Program-made: the position numbers and the translations under genes
The notes under the pieces: model-generated
What the model was told of the DNA's origin: nothing
The model's database searches: none
Seen by the model: the letters and a program-made list of their open reading frames with translations, nothing else
Assembly (NCBI GenBank): GCA_018524725.1
Contig: JAEUWP010000544.1
Location: 1-64,000, forward strand
Length of the DNA: 64,000 nucleotides
Origin: Podaxis mareebaensis
Lineage: Eukaryota; Basidiomycota; Agaricomycetes; Agaricales; Agaricaceae
Direction: 5' to 3'
In this document: positions 37,659-49,597 of the stretch, piece after piece
Position numbering within the stretch: the first letter of the stretch is position 1
Layout: every line of letters begins with the position of its first letter

Positions 37659-38192
37659 ATGAAGTTCTCAACTCTGTGAGTAAAAATATTGTCTCAGCCC
37701 CCTTTGCCAGGTGATTCTCCAATTCCTATTCCTAGGATCACTCCAATTGTCCTCTCTGCGGCCGTCACCGGCTTGAAGATCAATGTCCCCAGCAGTCTCG
37801 TAATCGGGCAGCCCACGGACATCACTTGGGTGAACGAACCAAACGATAAGATGCCATGGATCTTGTTCCTCATGAACGCCTCGTACATATGGGGTCTGAA
37901 GGGCATCATTCAGGATATTCCCTATGAGGATCAACATCTCATTTGGACTATTCCGGCTGATGTTCCTCCTTAGTGAGTTCAACGTCCTAACTGGTGATCG
38001 GGGACGAACCGGCTCACTTTTGTAACTTGTAGCGACAATTACGTCCTAAAGGCTGTTAACGCCAGGTATTACATCTGCTGCGCGTTTAACTGCGAAGTGA
38101 CTAATTACGCTACTTTAGTAACGTCGATTGGGTTTGGGCGGAGAGCCCTCGCTTCTCTCTTAATTATTGACCGCATTTTGGTAAATGGGTGA
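37659..38192 (+). CDS. Short secreted Kre9/Knh1-like N-terminal domain protein
   Basis: Exons 37659-37675, 37736-37972 and 38033-38192 give 137 residues. The signal peptide is MKFSTLITPIVLSAAVTG. The body (LKINVPSSLVIGQPTDITWV, then WILFLMNASYIWGLKGIIQD and HLIWTIPADVPPYDNYVLKA) matches the Ser-Thr-rich, GPI-anchored Kre9/Knh1-like N-terminal domain found in cell-wall proteins of mushrooms. Normal members continue with a Ser/Thr-rich tail and a GPI signal. Here the sequence after NARYYICCAFNCEV diverges and stops, with neither feature, so the gene appears truncated. A TATA box at 37600-37609 supports the start. The role is presumably in or at the cell wall. Confidence 0.65.
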
Positions 38193-39347
38193 GAGACATT
38201 GGGGTGGTTTGATAGGCCACGCATGCGGTGGAATGGACCAGGTCCTTGTAATTGCAGTCTCTTAATGTAAGCAGAAAGAATAACATGAAAATTATTTAAA
38301 GCTATCTCCCCTACGTTTTTCACTGAGCGTCCGTCTGTAAGAAGTATTCACGTACCACGACTAGACTCTTCCACCTTCCACCTCCTTTTTCATACCTTCC
38401 TACCGAGGGGCGTAGACACCATCCTACTCGTAGTGTACGCCCACCTACACCGCCTCTTAGCAGTAGAGTTAGTTTTGTAGCGACAAGGATTCACGTGTTC
38501 AGTGAGCGATCAACCAATGACAGAAAAGCCTCAGATCCATCTTCCCACGGCCGGCAGAAAAGCCTCACCTGGCCTCAAGGCTTTCATCTCTTCCTCCTAC
38601 CTCCATCGTCTCCATTGCTCCTGTCCTCATCGTTCTACCCCGCACCCTTTCTTGTCCTCAATATTTATCTGAGCCTCTTTTTCTGACTGGGTCTATCCAA
38701 AGTACTGTCTGTCGTCCCCACCCTGGCTCCACCCCTCTGGTCTCGGCAACACAAGCATTTGTCTCCAGGTTGACAGGGTGAACGCGAGAGCGTAGTCCTC
38801 GTGAAGCTGGATCCCTGTCTCTCCCTTGTTGCTTATGTCTATCATTGTATCTGGCTTTCGTCTCTTCTGGGTATCTGGGCGTCAATCCAACTTGGCCAAC
38901 TCCGCTTGCCACTGGTGTCCCCACGGTGGTCGAAGCCATCGTCTGGGCCTCATTCTTGCCGATTCCCCTTTACTCAGACTGCCCCGCGCACGGACCATCC
39001 TTCCCATGTGAACGGCTCTCTCTTCCCACCTGACTCGGGTCCTGGCTCGGGGAACGTCGCCCATTGCCATTGGTCCAAAGGTATCCCTAAAGCGGAAAAA
39101 TCCTTCTTGGCCAGTTCCTGTAACGACATATTTCTTGCGGATAGGACCAATTACCGAGGCTATTTTCCCCTTGATATCGGGTTATTGGTCATTATCTCTC
39201 TTCTCGTCGGCCCGGCTACATTTTGTTTGTCCTTGTGTTGATTTTCCGCTGAATGGTTTCCCAGCCATGTGTCGTCCGGTTCCGGATGTCAAGATCAATC
39301 GGTCAACTCTTGCCACCATCTTTCAAGGCCGATTACCACCAGTGAAC
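38193..39347. other. Intergenic, CT-rich promoter region
   Basis: Long pyrimidine-rich tracts at about 38575-38690 lead toward the Ctr gene. Open frames at 38658-39241 on both strands have strongly biased composition and no recognised domain, so I do not annotate them. An unrecognised small protein is possible. Confidence 0.45.
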
Positions 39348-40043
39348 ATGCTCCCGACCCGTAGTTGCGCTCTTGTCATCCTTTTTCTCATTTCTATGGT
39401 TTTCGGGCAAGCAACAAGTCACGATGAAGTGAGCCACGGGATGGATATGGACATGGATATGGGAATGGAACTTGCGTCGGGACACATGATACCCTACCTG
39501 CATTTCCAAGGTGGAGATGTCCTTTGGTTCCAGGGTTGGGTCCCTCAGAGCAAAGGGGCGGTAGCTGGAACATGTATCGGTCTTTGCCTGTTGGCAATCT
39601 TTGATCGATGGCTCGATGCATTGAGAGCAGTAGCGGTGATCTATTGGAATAAACGGTGTGTTTGTCCCTATTCAAGGTATTATCTGTGCTGATGGGCATT
39701 TTCCCAAGCGCACAAATCGAACTTGCTAACAAACTCAACGCCGGACGCAAAGGGAGCACTGGTCAAACACCAACAGGAGTTTTAACGATGCGGAACATTC
39801 CCCCATTCATCCCTGCACACGATATCGCTCGTGGCCTTCTTCACGGTGCCCAATCCCTCCTGAACTTTGCTTTTATGCTTGCAGCTATGTCAGTTGTTAT
39901 TGTCGTTGGAGTTTGTTATGGCCTCTCTGATGTGTCGATCTAGGACTTTCAATGCTGGAATCATCATTTCAATTGTTATCGGACTCGGTGTAGGAGAAAT
40001 GCTATTCGGTCGATATGCTGCTTCTGGGTCTAACCGGCGCTGA
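39348..40043 (+). CDS. Ctr-family high-affinity copper transporter
   Basis: Trimeric Cu(I) importer. Exons 39348-39655, 39709-39888 and 39944-40043 give 195 residues. The N-terminus begins with a hydrophobic segment (CALVILFLISMVFGQ), followed by a Met/His-rich copper-scavenging stretch (GMDMDMDMGMELASGHM). TM1 follows LHFQGGDVLWFQGW, a block typical of fungal Ctr proteins. TM2 carries the copper-gating MxxxM (FMLAAM), split across the last intron. TM3 has the packing motif GLGVG (GxxxG). The ferric reductase starts 353 bases downstream on the same strand; such reductases also reduce Cu(II), so the pair makes functional sense. No frame problem was seen. Confidence 0.9.
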
Positions 40044-40320
40044 AATGCTTTTGGGGTCTCATCATACCTGTACTTCTAGTTTGTCGTCAGCCAATACATG
40101 GACTGTGCTATTTGTCTGGTGCCCTTGAATGTTCCCAAGGCTATTCCCAAGACCAACTGTAGATCTAGAATTGTTCGGGATTCCATTGGGTTACTGTCCA
40201 CGCAGGGCTCTGTCCTTCGGAATGGAAAGGATAGACAAAAAGTTTTTCTTCTCACGGAACACACGTGATGAGATGCATTTCCCCCGTCTGGACCTGCCCG
40301 ATACTGTTTGAGAGGGGAGA

Positions 40321-40335
40321 AGTACTAAAAGTACT
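40321..40335. promoter_or_regulatory. Perfect inverted repeat upstream of ferric reductase
   Basis: AGTAC-TAAAA-GTACT is a perfect 5-bp inverted repeat ending 60 bases before the ATG at 40396. Its position between two metal-uptake genes makes it a candidate regulator site. I know of no named fungal metal regulator with exactly this site, so function is inference. Confidence 0.3.
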
Positions 40336-40395
40336 ACGCCTTTCTTTCCATCCTTTCGTTTTCACGGCGGGGAGAAAGCTCTTCTCTTCAACACG

Positions 40396-42855
40396 ATGTC
40401 AGCAGATACTGGGACGCCCCCCGTAGTGCCAGTCGAGTTTCAGCAATATGAGTACGTTCTTGTTCTCCTTGACCCTCAACCTTCGATGTAATCTGATTGT
40501 TATTGTCACTGTTGTTATACTTCGTGCCCTCACCCGCTAGCTCGTATGCAGAGGCACCGGAATGGCAGAGAAAGTTTTCGATGGTTTGGGTGGCTGCCGT
40601 CGGCCTATCCATTCTCTTCTGCCTCCCTCATCTTATTCGCGCCGTCCGCACACGCAGGGCGCTACATGACTTCACTGGCGTGTCTGAAGATGTTGACAAA
40701 TATGTTGCGTTATTCGACTCGGACTTGGATGGTGATGCTGTTATAGAAGGTGCGCCAATGCAGGAGGTTCCTAGAAGGGACTGGAGGAAAGATTGGTTGA
40801 GGATGTTCTTAAATGGTATCGGTGCCGTTGTGCTCTGGACAGTGCCTGGTTTGGAACTTAATCTCGGTCAGAGTACGTCATTATCCTTCATAGGCTGCAA
40901 ATCTAGGCTCGATCTCATTCGCTTCAGTCTTGGTGATTGTTGGCTATCTTCTGGCCGTCATTTTATGTATGGTTCTCCAAGCGCCACTGATGGAAAACTC
41001 CAATCGTGCAGGCAAGTTTACGACCTTCTCTATCTGCCTTTCAAAATATCTAATGCAGGTAATCTAGGCTTCATCGCCCTAGCGCAGCTTCCCGTTGTGT
41101 TCCTCTTCGCAACAAAAAATTCCATCCTCTCTGTCTTACTTGGCCCAGGCAATGGTTACGAAAGGCTCAACTTCGTACACAGGTGGGCCGGTCGGGGCAT
41201 GTTCATCGCTGCACTCGTTCATGGCTCACTCTGGATCAATAACCACCTGAAGTGGGAATTTCCTATTATCGGTCAACAGAAGGAGACTTCCGGCGTGGCT
41301 GCACTTGGGCTGCTTTGCGTCATCGCCATTACCTCCTTCAGGCAGGTGAGAATGGCCTTCTACGAGTTTTTCTATGTCGTTCAGTAAGCAATATGTTCTC
41401 GTACATATTTGACATTAGGAACTGACGACTATGGTTAGCATCCTTGCATCCGTCGCATTTTTCGTTACTATCTGTTATCATACCATATATGCTTCCCCGT
41501 GGATATTCCCGCCGCTAGCGTTTTACGGGCTCGATATGCTTTTGAGATTCTTTAGATACCGCATCAAAGACGCCACGCTTACACCCATTTCAAACCAGAT
41601 TACAATGGTACATGATTCTCTAACTTTATCCTTCATTCATCCTAAGTCATTCCTATTTTCAGATTAACATACCCTTCTGCACGGATGGCTGGACAGCAGG
41701 ACAACACGTCCGTCTCCGGGTCTTCTTCGGTGGTCGCATTTTTGAATCACATCCCCTAACAATCCTCACAGCACCGCCCTCGATTTCATGTCTCGCCAAT
41801 GTTTACACGCCTGGTATAACCCTCGGTGTTCGTGCTATCGGAGACTGGTCTCGCGCCCTCAACGTGTTTGCACTGAATAAAGGATATCTCGAATCTGAAT
41901 ATACCCAGTCAGAGAAAGAGAAGAAGATCGACGATGGTGACAGCACGAAGTGCTGTTCGAATGCGCCGTCAACTCAAGTACAGGTGATGATAGACGGTCC
42001 ATACGGTGGGTGTGGGTTGGATCTTGGAAGATACGAGACGGTGTTATTGTTCGCCGGAGGCGTTGGGGCGACCTTTACGCTCGGGTTGCTAGACGATATT
42101 GTCGGACGATGTGTGAAACTGGGGCGCCGAAATGGTGAACGAACGAGAAGGATTGAGTTTGCGTGGTGTGTCAAATCATTCGGTGCGTTCGAATCCTCTA
42201 TTTTCCATTTCCGGGGTTTGATTCCGTTTCCCTTGAACCAGGTCTCATCGATTGGTTTGCCCCTGCTTTGACGGCCATTGCACGCACAGCCGCTTCTTCC
42301 GATCGCTCATCAACACCGCTTGTACTGCATCTTTCAATCTATGTCACATGCCTTTGTAATCCTGAGGCCGTACCGCCAATACCCAACTGCGATGTGACCA
42401 TTCTACGGCCAGATGTTCATCGTATGCTTAACGACCTTATCACGCCACCGCCCGCGTTCTCTTCATCATTCTCTGCGTCGCTCTCTAAAGAGAAATCACA
42501 AACATCGTCGTCGTCGCCAAGCAAGGAGAAAGACGTTTCTTCAAAGTTACGGTCGCCCCCCATTGCGGTATCATCAGCGGACGAAGATGATCAAGAAATC
42601 GTCGTTGTATCAGAACATGGTCGTGTCACTGCGGCCAATGGACAGGATATCGATGTGGAATCGACGGACGGATTAGACCCCCACATATCAAGGAAGCTAC
42701 CTTGGGTCGGTGATGGTGGTGGTGTTGCCGTGTGCGCAAGTGGTCCTGCGAGTTTAATGCGCGAGACTGCAAACGCTGTAGCACGGTTGAGACTCTCGAA
42801 GAGAGGGAGGGAGATGGGTGGCGTAGATATCCATACAGAAGTGTTTTCGCTTTGA
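40396..42855 (+). CDS. Ferric/cupric reductase, FRE (NOX-like) family
   Basis: Plasma-membrane flavocytochrome passing electrons from cytosolic NADPH through FAD and two hemes to extracellular Fe(III) or Cu(II). An extracytosolic N-terminus (SYAEAPEWQRKFSMVW) is followed by six or seven TM segments. The two bis-His heme pairs are visible: NFVHRWAGRGMFIAALVHG, and H-ILASVAFFVTICY-H, which is created by the splice after FYEFFYVV; each has 13 residues between the His. The FAD motif is SHPLTIL. NAD(P)-binding motifs are LLFAGGVGATFTLGLL and VAVCASGPASL. A long Ser/Lys-rich insert (about 42450-42690) separates the last two motifs and is longer than I would expect. It ends IHTEVFSL at 42855. Splices are GT-AG. 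Confidence 0.9.
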
Positions 42856-42980
42856 GAACATGAAGGGAAGAACGTTTCTTTTATAATATGTACATTACAT
42901 GCTTTGCCATGCTACTTAGCTTTATATGTATTTGTATATCATCCAATCCCATATCTTTGCATACGGCGAGATCTGGATCA

Positions 42981-44551
42981 TTACGCGAGGTGGTTTGTGG
43001 CGAATTTTATCTCTGAAATACTCGTACTGTTTACGGTAGGGCACCCTGTTGTTCCCAGTTGAGCAGATGGGCTCGTGAGCACCACACTCCCCGTCGTCAC
43101 GGTGGTATCCTGGAATTCAGACTCAGGATGAATGGGCATTGACGGCAATTCCCAGTTCAGTACAGTCCCGGTACCGCGCGTAGTCGTAAGCATCCTACTC
43201 GAACGCATGGCAATGCGTACTGTCATCAATGTGAATACAATCCCTATCAAGTACAAAGAGGAGGCTAAAAGTCAGCGTCGGTTGCCAACATAGACATTGG
43301 CGTTGGGCTCAACATCGTACTTACCGACGGTAGGAACCACGGATTCTTGCACAATGAATTGGGCGTTATGCTTCATCGCGTATAAAATTATGAGCACCAA
43401 GAGCTCCAGCGCGTAAATCGCGGCACTTTCGATGATGATCAACACGACTGGTATAAGACTCGAACGTTCGCTCATTGTTGAACGAATTCCGATTGTTTCT
43501 GATGAGAGTTCTTCGGACCATATGCGGTATGCAATCAGCCCTGTCGTTAGGGTGGTCTGGATCAAGGCCAAGGCGTAGATTGTGTTCATCCAGTGCCGAA
43601 GGGTTGGACTGAATATTGTTCCAAGAGGCACCTGAGTAAAGAGATGGAGTGCAACACCGTTGGCGGCTGGTACCGTGAAGGTCCAAGCGTCCCAGTATAA
43701 CGAGATTGACGCGTAACGAAGTCGTTTCGAGTCCAGATGGGAAGGTTAGCGGCGGAAAGTAGCCGATCAGGAGGAGCTTGTGTGAGAACTGTTGCTTGTT
43801 AAACAGGGGTTGTGAACATACCAATGCTCAGGCACAAGAGGACCGTAGGAAGAGCAATGACATAGACGTTATTGCTCCACACCAAAAAACAACGATAAAT
43901 CTAGGGTCAGCCGGGGTGCACCCCATATACTGTCGGTTGCTTTGTTTCTGGGTTTAGAAGAACAGAACATACGAGTAGAAAGTCGGCGAACCAGGTCGTG
44001 AGTGCGTTGACCAGATCGTGTGCAATGTTGTCCCATCGGCCTAGATCTAAGAAGTAGTTTGCTGGCCCAATGGTAGAACGTAACCAAACATATCCACGGA
44101 GAAGGCGGTACAGATTAAGGCCTATGACGGCCGATTGTTTGTCAATACGTCTCGCCTCAAAGCCTTGGAGGCTCACCAACATGGATCGTCGACAGGATCC
44201 ACATTATGACAGTCACACAGACGAAGATCTGAAAATGGCTTCTTATGAGGTGGACTGGCACTAGCTGAGAGATGGCGAGGGCAAATGTACCTTTGCCGGT
44301 CGAGCTCTAGACATACGTTTCTTCCAGACCACATATATTGTCTGAAAGAACAACGTACAGTATATACCTGAGGACATCGTCAGCGATGTTCTGAATGCAC
44401 AAGATTTAGTATCAGCGAGAACGAACCATACAACAGAACCTAGCGGTGTCTGGTTAGGTCTGAAGGTCTGAGAAATACATGACGGTTTCACCTCAAACCA
44501 CACTGAGACCGCTCCGGCTTCATCCAGAGGTTGTTGCGCTATCAGTACCAT
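42981..44551 (-). CDS. Basidiomycete multi-TM (about 7 TM) membrane protein, receptor-like
   Basis: Several short exons assemble into an integral membrane protein: an N-terminus ending SVWFETPLGSV, hydrophobic IFVCVTVIMWILSTIHVLV, LGRWDNIAHDLVNALTTWFA, DFLLIYRCFLVWSNNVYVIA (the YRC..W block is a hallmark of a large Agaricomycete 7-TM family), then WMNTIYALALIQTTLTTGLI, SLIPVVLIIIESAAIYALEL, and a Ser/Thr-rich cytosolic tail (NWELPSMPIHPESEFQDTTV). The topology resembles a G-protein-coupled receptor, but no ligand or function is established for this group as far as I know. It is tail-to-tail with the ferric reductase (125 bases). Exact exon borders near the N-terminus are approximate. Confidence 0.7.
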
Positions 44552-45505
44552 AGCTTGTGGAGCTCAAACTTATGGGTCCTAAGGTGCGGTGTAGTGGAGG
44601 GAAAGGAAGGCCGGTCTTGGGAACGTGAAATTAGAGATAACAATATTGTATGTCGTTGTTTCTCGTCAGGGTGGAAGGAGCAACTAAACTGATGCGGCTT
44701 GTGTGGCACTTCAACTAGTTGGCCAATGTATTAACTGGTTGATGCGGAGTCCCTGACTTAGCAGCCTCCCATGACCGCGTTCGGCATTCCATGCACTGTG
44801 AGTGATTTCAGCCATTCAATCACTTTACCAAAAGTGGGCAATGCACACTGCAACACTTTCGTGAGCAGAAAGTACTCGAGTTCAAATACTTGTATTGGGC
44901 GCCCTACTAGTATTTTACTGTACAACTAGTGTCTCGACTCTGACATTCAATCAATTTCTGTGTGGGGCGGCGAATGCGTTGTGATCATTTAAGAGTCCCT
45001 CTGCGACACCACTTTTGCATCGGGATCAGGCACGCTGTTCCCTGATTGCTTCCAGAGTCTACATTGCTCATCATCAGCAGGCTGTGTGGTGTCTAGGCAT
45101 TTTTGAATGTGAGGTGCCCTCACTAATACCTCCGTCGACAATGCTCCTATAACGCTTCTCCCCGCTCTCCGTCAGAACTAGCCAGAGGCAAGTGAATGCC
45201 AATATGAAAGAGAATGACAACTGAGACCAGAAAATAAAGTTACTTCATGCGTTCCAATGGAACGCGTGGGGAGATACAAGACCTTTGTAAGGGTCTGGGA
45301 AAGCATATGGGACACCATGCATGGCATTGTAAAATCTTATGCCTATGGAAAAGCGCTGTCCAACCCGATTTCATAACCGATGAATGTGTGCAGTTCCAGC
45401 TCGAGCAGGAACTCACTGATAATCGAACGATAACTTTACTCAAGATTTACTATAATATGCTAGATATACATTCAACTACAAGTGGAAACTGATGTTAGGC
45501 AAGGT
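44552..45505. other. Intergenic stretch, no supported gene
   Basis: Nothing convincing is seen in about 950 bases. It includes the upstream region of the membrane-protein gene on one side and the 3' flank of the AA9-CBM1 gene on the other. Confidence 0.5.
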
Positions 45506-46879
45506 TCAGAGACATTGGAAGTAGTAGTCTGAAATAAAAGTGTCATGAGCAACAAGGATAATGAGACAGAACGATTGTCATACCATTGATGACAGTGCAC
45601 TTGTAAGGAGAGATGCATTGAGTGGGTCCAGTGTAGCCAATACCACCGCACTGGCCGTATTGCGCGACAGTGCCAGAGCTTTGAGTAGTGGTGGTCACAG
45701 GAGCATTTGTGGTGGTAGTGTGAGGAGCCGAAGTAGTAGTGGTCACAGTACCCTAACAGTGAACGTTAGGGTATTTTTGCAGTCCGAATTAGGCTGGTGA
45801 GTAACTTACGGTACCCTTGCCGTAAAGAGGGGGTCCGGGAATGATATAGGTGGTCCTAGTGGACGTCAGAACGGGAACACTGCAGGATCATGGTGCCAGG
45901 CACTCACGAAGTCTTAGACTCATTGCTGTAGAGGTTCACGGTGACTGAGGGAAGGAAACGCTGAATTAAAACCTCATTGTTTTATGAGGTGGTATATACA
46001 CTTACGACCTGGGTCGCTGTTGGAATAGCCACCGGGGAAGGTGACCAGTTCGGCATCAGTTGGTGCTCGGCTACCACCATTGACGATCTCAATCTGAGCG
46101 CATTCAGGATAGATTTGCTGGTGTGACATACTAGTCAGCGTCGCTCTTATCTCACACAAAGGAGTCAACCTACGGCAGGGAGCGAGTGAAGGGCGATGGT
46201 CTCGAAGCGGATCAAATATTGGCCGCTGGGCACGGAACTAGGGATGGTCGTGGTCCAGCTATTGTTCTGGGCAATCATCTTGCCAGCACCCCACTCGCCA
46301 TTTCCCACGGTACCAGACAAGAGGCCAGCCTCGTCGATCTTGAACTGTGAGGGGATGTAAGACAACAGCGTAACGGGGCCGTGATGTTGAGAGACGTACC
46401 CATTTGAGACTCCTGGCGCTGACACCAGTGCAGGTACTTCCTGGGCATTGAGCTAGGTAAGTGAGCTGAGAACAAGTGTCAGAAGCTGAATGGGTGATAA
46501 GCAAATAAATCATTTACCATGGGACCGTATGGGTGTGGCCAGACCTGGTTCCAGTAGGCAGTGATAGGAGTGCCAGCAGAGACCCGGGCGGTGAGCTGGT
46601 TGGGACCGGATGTGCCATCATCATTGCAAGCAACAGTCGAGGCAGTAGCATCCTGGATAGGGTCGCTTTCCTGGTGATTAAGCCTCCGTCCCGCAAGGTA
46701 TTTTCTCGATGTACTTACTAGGTAGCCCAAGGACGCTGGATAGTGGTCTGACCGGTAGGGCTATTGTATGGCTTCCAGCCATCGTACCACTGGCCATCCC
46801 AAGAGTAAGCGAGAACACCACCGTGGGCCTGGACTTGAACGGCGCCGAGCGCCAAAGCAAGGGAAACGAGAGCCAACAT
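45506..46879 (-). CDS. AA9 lytic polysaccharide monooxygenase with C-terminal CBM1
   Basis: Secreted cellulose-oxidising copper enzyme. Signal peptide [18 protein letters not shown], then the copper His in [17 protein letters not shown]. The second His is in VWPHPYGPM, a disulfide region is in [12 protein letters not shown], and the axial Tyr is in [15 protein letters not shown]. The catalytic domain ends with [13 protein letters not shown] Thr/Ser/Pro linker ([20 protein letters not shown]) leads to a complete CBM1 with four Cys ([16 protein letters not shown] to CTVINDYYFQCL) and a Tyr-based aromatic face. The last six CBM1 residues come from a short final exon at 45506-45526. All introns are GT-AG and keep phase, so unlike the AA9 at 6.2 kb this gene looks intact. 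A TATA box lies 58 bases upstream. Confidence 0.92.
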
Positions 46880-46936
46880 TTTAAAAGTTTATCTTCGAGT
46901 AAACGATGACAGTGCATTCTCGTTCATAACCACGAC

Positions 46937-46946
46937 CTTATATACT
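46937..46946 (-). promoter_or_regulatory. TATA box of the AA9-CBM1 gene
   Basis: AGTATATAAG on the minus strand, about 58 bases before the ATG, is the best TATA match in the window for its position. Confidence 0.55.
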
Positions 46947-48283
46947 GGAACGATATCCATACCCGGAAGTCATGAAAACATTGTAACCGCTCATCCGGAT
47001 GTTACCTCGTGGCTACCTAACCTGGCTTCCCCCTGTGGAGAAATCATAGCCGCGGTTCCGTAGAGCTTTTTACGTGTGCCTGGGATACCCTGGGACATCG
47101 TCCGTATGTATGCATACGGACTTTCGGAATCGACTCAACAAATTTGAGAAGCGAAAGTTTGTCATCAGAACGCACGCAAAATATTCGGAGAGGATCGAGG
47201 AGCTGAAGGTCTCGTGAGGGAAATTTGGAACAATACAAATCTATTAGTGGGTCCTGCCGATTCATACGAAGAGAGTAAAGTGACACCGAGCCAGCTATCC
47301 ATGAGAAAGCTCAAAGGGCTCTATTTGAGAGCGTACAATGCGAGATTTGGCTCTCCAGGAACGTAACATTGGCGAGCAAACGCTCTATTGCCAACAGACT
47401 GCAGGCATTCTTGTCTAAGTTTATTTTTACTTCCGGAGTCTAATTATAGCAGTATAACGCATGACATTACATCACCCGAGCTGGGTGGGGAAAGAGACGC
47501 GACGCGACGTTCGTGGCAAGTGGGAATCTGGTATTTATTTCTCAAGAACACGAGTAAACGAATTCAGAGTTATGGACTTGCATAACCAGTAGATCAGAGG
47601 TTGATCCGAGGTTTGCCAGGTCAGCCGTGAGGAAGGCTAAGTATTTCTGAACGGATCAATCTCGTTATTAATATGATTCTGGCCGAGGTCAAATTTCCGA
47701 AGTCTGCTTACTGACGTTGGCAGTAAACATGGACCCGCTCGGATATTGGCAATCCTCTACCTTCGTCAGCACACATAGCGTCAGGGTGAAATCGCGCTGA
47801 AGAAGGCGTATAGAGGGCTTGGTAATGTGGTCAGGAACGTTCTGCGTGTTCTATCTGCTGACAGAGAAATCCAGTTTGCAGGCATCAGATACTACGGGTC
47901 ATGAAGCACGCGGTGTATAGCCGATTTTCCTCGTAAATTCCGAGGTTTCCTACTATTAGGTGTATTTATGAAGCGGTTGATGCCTTTCCACGATTGCTCA
48001 GATGAGTGGCTGGTTCTTTCCGTATTCTGGGTCGAAACAGGAGAGGGGCAATTGAAGAACTAACCCTCAACATCCCACTTGGTTTTTGTGAGTGACGACG
48101 ACAGATGGTAAGCTATGCCAGTGCTACATCCGCCGGAGACGTAAGGAGCCGTGACCGAATAAGAATAAGCTATTATATAATGGGATTAGCTCGCGGGTAA
48201 ATGATATGTGGCAACTGACGTACGAGTGAATATTGATGGGGCCGATAGAGGACGCTACCACATGGGTTGAGAATCCTGCATGG
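46947..48283. other. Intergenic stretch, no supported gene
   Basis: No domain-bearing frame. There is a small tandem gacgc/gcgac repeat near 47499-47510. Distal promoter elements for the AA9-CBM1 gene may lie here, but I cannot name one. Confidence 0.5.
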
Positions 48284-49597
48284 TCATAGTCTATTCTGAA
48301 TTGAATCCGTTTGTTCCCCTCCTTGGGCTTCTCCGATGAACGGATAGTCAATGTATCCCATCGCCGCATTCGGCCGATCGCCAGGGGTGTAGAAGGTCCT
48401 GGGATTCGGTTTGTTTAAGGGGAGGTCATTTTGAAGTCGTATGGGAAGATCCGGCTGCATATTCAGTCGTATTATCAATTCCGGAATAAGCAACTGTTGA
48501 ATCAGCACCCACGTTTGCAATGAAGAGTCGCCCAAATGCAACAAGGTCATCGTTCTCCTCCGCCGTGCTGACGGCCGATTCTCGGGTATGCCCTCCTGCT
48601 GAGATGAAGGTTTTCGGATACCATATCTTGCGCAAAAGGTCATTGGACTTGTCAGCGTATTCGGGACCGCTAGCGATAGGCTCGACTACGTGGAGATAGC
48701 CGAAATTTGGGAAGCGTTCCTTCAACGTCTTGACTAGATATGAGAATTGTGGAATGGGATCTTCGAGCTTCATATCTAGGACCTTTATGTCAGAAATGAT
48801 GGTGCTGACATCTTGAGGTACGGTCACCTTGAAAGAGGCCCCATGGGCTGACACGTATTCCAGTTCTCTCCTCACCAATAGCACTGACAATAGCTTCCGC
48901 AATCTCCAGAGTAAATCTACAACGGTTTTCTATGCTCCCGCCATACTCGTCTGTGCGCTGATTGCTGACTTCCTTGACGAACTGATCTGGGAGATACCCA
49001 TTGGCATTGTGGATTTCAACCCCATCGAACCCGGCTTCAATGGCATTTTTGGCGGCTTGAGCATACAGCTTGACGTATTCCTTGATCTCCGGTATGGTCA
49101 GCTCGCGGGGAGTCTCGGTGCGATTTGATAGAGGTATGGGTGAAGGTGCGACATATTCGAAAGATGGATCTTCCTCATGCAAGTGCTTGACGTCGGCTGC
49201 CCTGCCCAATGCCCATAGCTGGCAAACAATATACGAGCCATTCGCATGGACAGCATCGGTAACCTAATTTTCATATGGTTACTGATCCCAAGTTCGAGCC
49301 ATGGGAGTGAGTCGACTCACATACCTCCTTCCATGCCTTGATCTGGTCTCTACTCCAGATACCAGGAACGTTCAAGGATCCGCCAGCTTTCGCCGCAATG
49401 AAGGTGCCCTCTGTGATGATCAATGTACCCGGAGTACTCGACCTCTGCGCATAGTGGGTCTTGACCATAGGGTTGATGGGAACATGGGAAAGGCGTGTAG
49501 CCTTGTAACGTGTCAATGGACACATCACTACCCGATGCGCAAGTGCCATTTTGCCTAGGTTGTAAGGCTGGAACAGTTTATGGACATTGATGGCCAT
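48284..49597 (-). CDS. Old Yellow Enzyme (FMN ene-reductase), copy 1
   Basis: FMN-dependent NADPH oxidoreductase that reduces activated C=C bonds, with a TIM barrel. Starts MAINVHKLFQPYNLGKMALA with HRVVMCPLTRYKA (FMN-binding strand). Other blocks: TPGTLIITEGTFIA, GIWSRDQIKAWKEVTDAVH, YIVCQLWALGR, GFDGVEIHNANGYLPDQF (His/Asn pair binding the substrate oxygen), SNQRTDEYGGSIENR (proton-donating Tyr), TGIRVSPWGLFQDMKLEDP across an intron, TFISAGGHTRESA and AFGRLFIANPDLPIRL (phosphate binding). The C-terminus (YIDYPFIGEAQGGEQTDSIQ) is a little longer than in copy 2. All splices keep frame. A second OYE lies 3.2 kb away on the same strand. Confidence 0.92.

Noticed and set aside
38658..39241. Overlapping frames on both strands upstream of the Ctr gene
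   Set aside because: CT-biased composition explains the open frames; no supported product.
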